A stretch of 11,283 nt of DNA, taken from NCBI GenBank assembly GCA_002292185.1, contig DBBL01000085.1:1-11283 (forward strand), written 5' to 3'. Numbering within the stretch: position 1 is the first letter of the stretch; each line of letters opens with the position of its first letter. The DNA comes from Akkermansiaceae bacterium UBA985. Its GTDB lineage: Bacteria > Verrucomicrobiota > Verrucomicrobiia > Verrucomicrobiales > Akkermansiaceae. Made by a program: the position numbers and the translations under genes. Below, piece after piece: positions 7,666 through 11,283 of this stretch. Below the pieces are notes generated by a model. The model saw only the letters and a list, made by a program, of their open reading frames with translations, had not been told where the DNA came from and searched no databases.

Positions 7666-7700
7666 GTTAAATAATTGCCATTTTTGTTTATTAATTTAAC
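7666..7700. promoter_or_regulatory. Possible operator in the kinase-araC divergent region
   Basis: GTTAAAT (7666-7672) and ATTTAAC (7694-7700) are perfect 7-bp inverted repeats separated by 21 bases, within the 142-bp gap between the divergent start codons. The region is AT-rich, so a chance match is possible. The position beside the candidate kinase promoter makes it a reasonable site for the adjacent regulator. Confidence 0.3.
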
Positions 7701-7744
7701 ATTGTTGTCTTTTGAGTGGTCAGGTTTACTGCCATAAGTGATTC

Positions 7745-8590
7745 ATGCGCGAGTATCTGCTAAAATTAGAAGAGCCTAATGACTATTATGTAGGAGCAGG
7801 TGAAGCTAGGCTTACCAGTCCGATGCGGGTGCTCTGTTTTCTGCGTAAAGATAAACACGTCCTCCAAAAACATGCCCTACAGAGCCGGTCTCATCACCGC
7901 TTTGTGTTACTATATAATCTTGGAACTGAAGGACAAGTTCACTTGGATGACACGGTGTTGCCGATCAAAAGTGGTCAGGCGATCTTGATCCACCCTTACC
8001 AGTTTCACCATTTCAGCGGGCTAAAATCTGATGATATTCGTTGGCTGTTCTGTACATTTGAGCTCGAGGAGCAATCGCTCTTTCATCCACTTAAAAATCG
8101 TGTGCTTAACACCAGCAAGGAGCTGGATACGCTTGTCGAACAAATGCTGGAAATATGGCATCAAAAACCCACCGAGCTGCAAGCATTACGACTACAGACC
8201 AGCTTGCTATCACTGTTACTAAATCTTAAACAACTTGGTCAACAACATGAAGCCGATCACATAGCAGACACGGATGAAAGCCTCTTGAGTACCGTAAACC
8301 AACTAATGGCAAAGTGGCGTGGCAGGCCTGTCAGTATTGAGGAAATTGCCGCTGCCACAAAATACTCTGCATCCAGACTCCGAGTGGTCTTCAAACAGGC
8401 CGCAGGAATTCCATTGGGCTCTTATCTCAAAAACTACCGCCTCAATCATGCCATGGCCTTATTGCGCACCTCGAGTATGTCGATTACGGAGATCGCAACT
8501 CAGGCAGGCTTTGCCTCACCTCAAGCATTTAGCCGAAGTTTCAGAAAGGAAACCGGTAAGACTCCACGTAGCTATCGCAAACGCGCATAG
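7745..8590 (+). CDS. AraC-family transcriptional regulator
   Basis: This 281-residue protein has an N-terminal cupin-like sensor region and a C-terminal AraC/XylS DNA-binding domain. In the sensor part, HHRFVLLYNLGTEGQVHLDD (50-69), the SGQAILIHPYQFHHFSG stretch (76-92) and IRWLFCTFE (98-106) follow the pattern of sugar-sensing AraC regulators. Two helix-turn-helix units are visible: IEEIAAATKYSASRLRVVFK (198-217) and ITEIATQAGFASPQAFSRSF (247-266), followed by the family ending KTPRSYRK. It is divergent from the kinase-nagB unit and 105 bp upstream of the esterase gene on the same strand, so it is likely to control one or both, probably as an activator responding to a sugar. The effector is unknown. 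No clear Shine-Dalgarno sequence precedes the ATG. Confidence 0.93.
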   Translation: MREYLLKLEEPNDYYVGAGEARLTSPMRVLCFLRKDKHVLQKHALQSRSHHRFVLLYNLGTEGQVHLDDTVLPIKSGQAILIHPYQFHHFSGLKSDDIRWLFCTFELEEQSLFHPLKNRVLNTSKELDTLVEQMLEIWHQKPTELQALRLQTSLLSLLLNLKQLGQQHEADHIADTDESLLSTVNQLMAKWRGRPVSIEEIAAATKYSASRLRVVFKQAAGIPLGSYLKNYRLNHAMALLRTSSMSITEIATQAGFASPQAFSRSFRKETGKTPRSYRKRA

Positions 8591-8695
8591 CGGCATAGTT
8601 TCCTGCAGATCACTTAGGCTGACTTGCCCGTGATTTTTACACCCGTCATCAAACGCTTAAGCATCCCAAAAATAGATCATTCAACTTACTTCTTC

Positions 8696-10285
8696 ATGAA
8701 CAAACCAAAACACATCCTCGCAATTACTTTTCTACTGCTTGCCAGTGGAGTGCAAGCCAAGCTCTCAACCGCAAAAATTTTCAGCAATCATATGGTGATC
8801 CAGCGCGATCTTGCCGCGCCAGTTTGGGGCTGGGACGAACCGAGCAAAGAGGTCACAGTACGTTTTGCTGAACAAGAACACAAAGCCACGGCTGACAAGG
8901 AAGGACGCTGGCAAATCAAACTTAATCCGCTTCCCGCCAGCACGAGCGGCCAAGTAATGATCATCAGTAATGCATCCGGTGAAACAATAAGCTATCAGGA
9001 TATCCTCATTGGTGATGTCTGGATTTGCTCAGGGCAATCCAACATGGAGTGGTCCGTAAAGCAGTCACACAATCCCCAGCATGAAATCGCTGCCGCTAAA
9101 CACCCCATGATCAGGCTCTTTGACGTCAGTGGGCACATCATCGCCAATAGCCCGCAGCAGCGCCTACAGCGCCCTTCCTCGTGGCAGGCATGCAGTCCTA
9201 AGGCCGTCACCAATTTTAGCGCGGTTGGCTACTACTTTGGCCGTGAGCTACAACAACAAAGTGGTGTTCCCATTGGCCTGCTCGGCACGAACTGGGGCGG
9301 CACCCGTGTCGAGCCGTGGACACCACCAGTGGGGTTCCGCAAGCAAGCCGAACTCGCCGCCCTGTCCAAGAACGTCGATGCTCAATTGCTGACTACGGCT
9401 ACTGGCAAAGCCGCTTGGTCAGCCTTCGCTGATCAGGCAAGTAAATGGGCAGCGGCAGTCAAACAAGGTGTCGCCGAGGGTCGTAGTGTTCCTCCTGCGC
9501 CCCAAAGTCCGGGACCGAAACATCACAATGAGCCCTGCTCTATTTACAACGCGATGATTCACCCGCTGATTGGCTACGGAGTCCGTGGTGCGATCTGGTA
9601 TCAAGGTGAATCCAATAGCGGTGAAGGCATTCATTACCTGCCCAAGCTCAAAGCATTGGTCGAAGGCTGGCGCGAAGTATGGCAGCAGCCCGCTGATTTT
9701 CCCTTTTACTTCTATGTGGTCAAGTTAGCCCAGTTCCACAAACACACTACCAACCCCGAGGGTGGTGACGGCTTTGCCCGTATACGTGTTGCCCAGGATC
9801 ATATCCAGGAGCTTCCCCATACCGGGGTGGCATCAGCCATCGATATCGGTCACCCCAGTGATATTCACCCGAAAAACAAGCAGGACGTCGGCAAACGCCT
9901 CGCTCTGTGGGCACTGCGCGACGTCTACGGCAAGAAGGACACCGTAGTATCAGGCCCGACCTTCAAGGAGCTGAAGCTTGAGGGTAACACTGCGACCATT
10001 CACTACGACCACGTCGGCAGTGGCCTGATGGTCGCCAAGAAAAAAGACCCCTTCCAACCTGTGCTAGCAACTCCCGGCACCAAGCTGGCCAGCTTTGCTA
10101 TCTGTGGTGCAGATAAGAAATGGCACTGGGCCGATGCAGTCATCGAAGGCAATACGGTAAAGCTAATCTCCTCTGCCGTGCCCGCGCCTGTAGCTGTACG
10201 CTACGCCTACCGCGGTAATCCCGCAAACGCAAATCTCTACAACAAAGAGGGCCTTCCTGCGATTCCGTTTCGCACCGACAAGTGA
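8696..10285 (+). CDS. Exported sialate O-acetylesterase-family esterase
   Basis: This 529-residue protein belongs to the SASA family (sialate O-acetylesterase; SGNH-like hydrolase), which removes O-acetyl groups from sialic acids or from acetylated plant and algal polysaccharides. The catalytic Ser115 lies in CSGQSNMEWS, a conserved WYQGESN block is at about 301-307, and Asp389/His391 lie in SDIHPKNK, the usual Asp-x-x-His/Asp-x-His region of the triad. I chose the ATG at 8696 because it gives a standard signal peptide (MNKPKHILAITFLLLASGVQA, cleavage after Ala21). The frame extends upstream to a TTG at 8624, but those 24 residues precede the signal peptide without purpose. The protein is probably periplasmic or outer-surface. 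A terminator follows the TGA directly. The substrate cannot be told from sequence; no sialidase or sialic-acid lyase is nearby. Confidence 0.9.
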   Translation: MNKPKHILAITFLLLASGVQAKLSTAKIFSNHMVIQRDLAAPVWGWDEPSKEVTVRFAEQEHKATADKEGRWQIKLNPLPASTSGQVMIISNASGETISYQDILIGDVWICSGQSNMEWSVKQSHNPQHEIAAAKHPMIRLFDVSGHIIANSPQQRLQRPSSWQACSPKAVTNFSAVGYYFGRELQQQSGVPIGLLGTNWGGTRVEPWTPPVGFRKQAELAALSKNVDAQLLTTATGKAAWSAFADQASKWAAAVKQGVAEGRSVPPAPQSPGPKHHNEPCSIYNAMIHPLIGYGVRGAIWYQGESNSGEGIHYLPKLKALVEGWREVWQQPADFPFYFYVVKLAQFHKHTTNPEGGDGFARIRVAQDHIQELPHTGVASAIDIGHPSDIHPKNKQDVGKRLALWALRDVYGKKDTVVSGPTFKELKLEGNTATIHYDHVGSGLMVAKKKDPFQPVLATPGTKLASFAICGADKKWHWADAVIEGNTVKLISSAVPAPVAVRYAYRGNPANANLYNKEGLPAIPFRTDK

Positions 10286-10304
10286 AACCCTAAGTAGGGT
10301 TTTT
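10285..10304 (+). terminator. Rho-independent terminator after the esterase gene
   Basis: AAACCCT (10285-10291) pairs with AGGGTTT (10296-10302) around the loop AAGT, and the T run continues to 10304. The stem begins at the last base of the esterase stop codon. It lies in the 30-bp gap between two convergent genes; the T run is on the plus strand, so it mainly serves the esterase. Confidence 0.75.
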
Positions 10305-10315
10305 CGAATCAAGGT

Positions 10316-11283
10316 TTATTGATCGGCCAGCCAGCTGATCAATGCATCGGGCGATGCTATCATCGGGATGGACACCTTAGGCTCGTCCGCTAGGCAAGCA
10401 AGCCGCTGAGGAATTTCTAATACCTTATCACCCAGTTCTTCAGTAATAGTCTCGGAGAACTTGGCGGGATGAGCGGTCTCTAGGATAACCACGCTATCCT
10501 CTGGGTGCTGATCTAGCCACGCCTCACCGGCCAAGTAGCCGACGGCCCCATGAGGGTCGATCACGTAACCATATTTCTCATGTACCTCTCGGATAGCCTC
10601 TCGAGTCTGGCAGTCGCCAAACGCGTATCCACTGATCTGGGAAGCCATCGCTGGCCAGTCACTACCATAAAGCTCAAGCATACGGGCAAAATTAGACGGG
10701 GCTCCTACATCCATGGCATTAGATATCGTCGCTGCCGAAGGTCTCGGCTTGTATTCTGAACTTCGTAGATACTCGGGCACAACATCATTGATGTTGGTGG
10801 CTGCCACAACATGCCGTACAGGCAAGCCCATCTTAATGGCAAAGAGTAGTGCGGTAAGGTTGCCAAAGTTGCCACTCGGGATGACAAACACAGGCTCGCC
10901 CTTACCCTCGATGGCAAATTGACGAGCGGCCTCGAAGTAATAGAGCATCTGCGGAACTAGGCGTGAGATATTTATCGAGTTCGCTGATGTTAGATTACAC
11001 TCTTTTGAAATTTCTTTATTCAAAAAAGCTGCTTTGACCATTCGCTGACAATCATCAAAACTACCGTCAATTTCGAGAGCGGTGATATTACCACCCACTG
11101 CGGTGAGTTGTTTTTCTTGAAGCCCGCTCACCTTGCCTGAAGGATAAAGAATGATCACACGTGTACCTTCAACATTATGAAAAGCCGATGCGACAGCACC
11201 ACCCGTATCTCCTGATGTCGCAACCAACACGGTGAGCGTTGTCTCGTCATCACGCGTGAGCCAAGACATAACGCGCGCCATGA
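10316..11283 (-). CDS. thrC: Threonine synthase, 5' end outside window
   Basis: This is the C-terminal 321-plus residues of threonine synthase, the PLP enzyme converting O-phosphohomoserine to threonine and phosphate. Visible motifs, counted from the first in-window Met, are ATSGDTGGAV (21-30), LYPSGKVSGLQEKQL (45-59), GSFDDCQRMVKAAF (73-86), TSANSINISRL (98-108) and PSGNFGN (135-141), which binds the PLP phosphate. The ATG at 11281-11279 is probably internal: homologues read RFMAR at this point, and the two bases before it (TC) fit a Phe codon. About 110 residues are therefore missing at the right edge, including the PLP lysine in the FKD motif. The sequence resembles the Bacteroidetes/Verrucomicrobia type. 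It is convergent with the esterase gene and functionally unrelated to the sugar genes. Confidence 0.93.
   Translation of the reverse strand, partial: MARVMSWLTRDDETTLTVLVATSGDTGGAVASAFHNVEGTRVIILYPSGKVSGLQEKQLTAVGGNITALEIDGSFDDCQRMVKAAFLNKEISKECNLTSANSINISRLVPQMLYYFEAARQFAIEGKGEPVFVIPSGNFGNLTALLFAIKMGLPVRHVVAATNINDVVPEYLRSSEYKPRPSAATISNAMDVGAPSNFARMLELYGSDWPAMASQISGYAFGDCQTREAIREVHEKYGYVIDPHGAVGYLAGEAWLDQHPEDSVVILETAHPAKFSETITEELGDKVLEIPQRLACLADEPKVSIPMIASPDALISWLADQ

Noticed and set aside
8624..8695. Upstream TTG start for the esterase
   Set aside because: It would place 24 residues before a standard signal peptide that starts at the ATG at 8696.
11279..11281. ATG near the right edge as the start of threonine synthase
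   Set aside because: The family has about 110 more residues upstream, including the PLP lysine, and the preceding bases continue the frame; the gene is cut by the window edge.

Overview
The window looks like chromosomal DNA of a Gram-negative heterotroph, most likely a (marine) member of the Verrucomicrobiota or a relative in the PVC group. The reasons are family resemblance only: a Bacteroidetes/Verrucomicrobia-type threonine synthase, a divergent OadA, a long ROK-like kinase of the kind paired with nagB, a SASA-family esterase, and small tandem and palindromic repeats between genes. There is no rRNA, tRNA or marker gene to settle the taxonomy.

Layout. Positions 1-359 hold a 15-bp tandem repeat at the left edge and otherwise no convincing gene. 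A sugar isomerase/epimerase-like TIM-barrel gene follows (360-1382, minus). A 362-bp spacer rich in small hairpins and 7-bp repeats separates it from a complete three-gene sodium-pumping oxaloacetate decarboxylase operon on the minus strand, transcribed oadG (5206-4976), oadA (4914-3109), oadB (3109-1745). Upstream lies a second minus-strand unit, a ROK/ASKHA-family kinase-like gene (7602-6202) and nagB (6170-5382). Divergent from it is an AraC-family regulator (7745-8590, plus), followed by a secreted sialate O-acetylesterase-family esterase (8696-10285, plus). A rho-independent terminator separates this from a convergent, 5'-truncated threonine synthase (10316-11283, minus).

How the genes may work together. 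The AraC regulator sits head-to-head with the kinase-nagB unit, and the esterase follows the regulator. This suggests a small amino-sugar or acetylated-glycan utilisation locus: the exported esterase removes acetyl groups, a kinase phosphorylates a released sugar (candidate GlcNAc or a related hexosamine), and NagB converts glucosamine-6-phosphate to fructose-6-phosphate plus ammonia. No nagA, transporter or sialic-acid lyase is present here, so the pathway is incomplete in this window. The neighbouring oadGAB operon would couple oxaloacetate decarboxylation to sodium export; its link to sugar use is positional only.

No clearly new biological system is evident. The points most worth checking are the scarcity of Shine-Dalgarno sequences at the starts, the repeat-rich spacer that overlaps the oadB stop codon, the 15-bp repeat with one open frame, the signal-like N-terminal extension of OadB, the long ROK-like kinase, and a possible operator between the kinase and araC genes.
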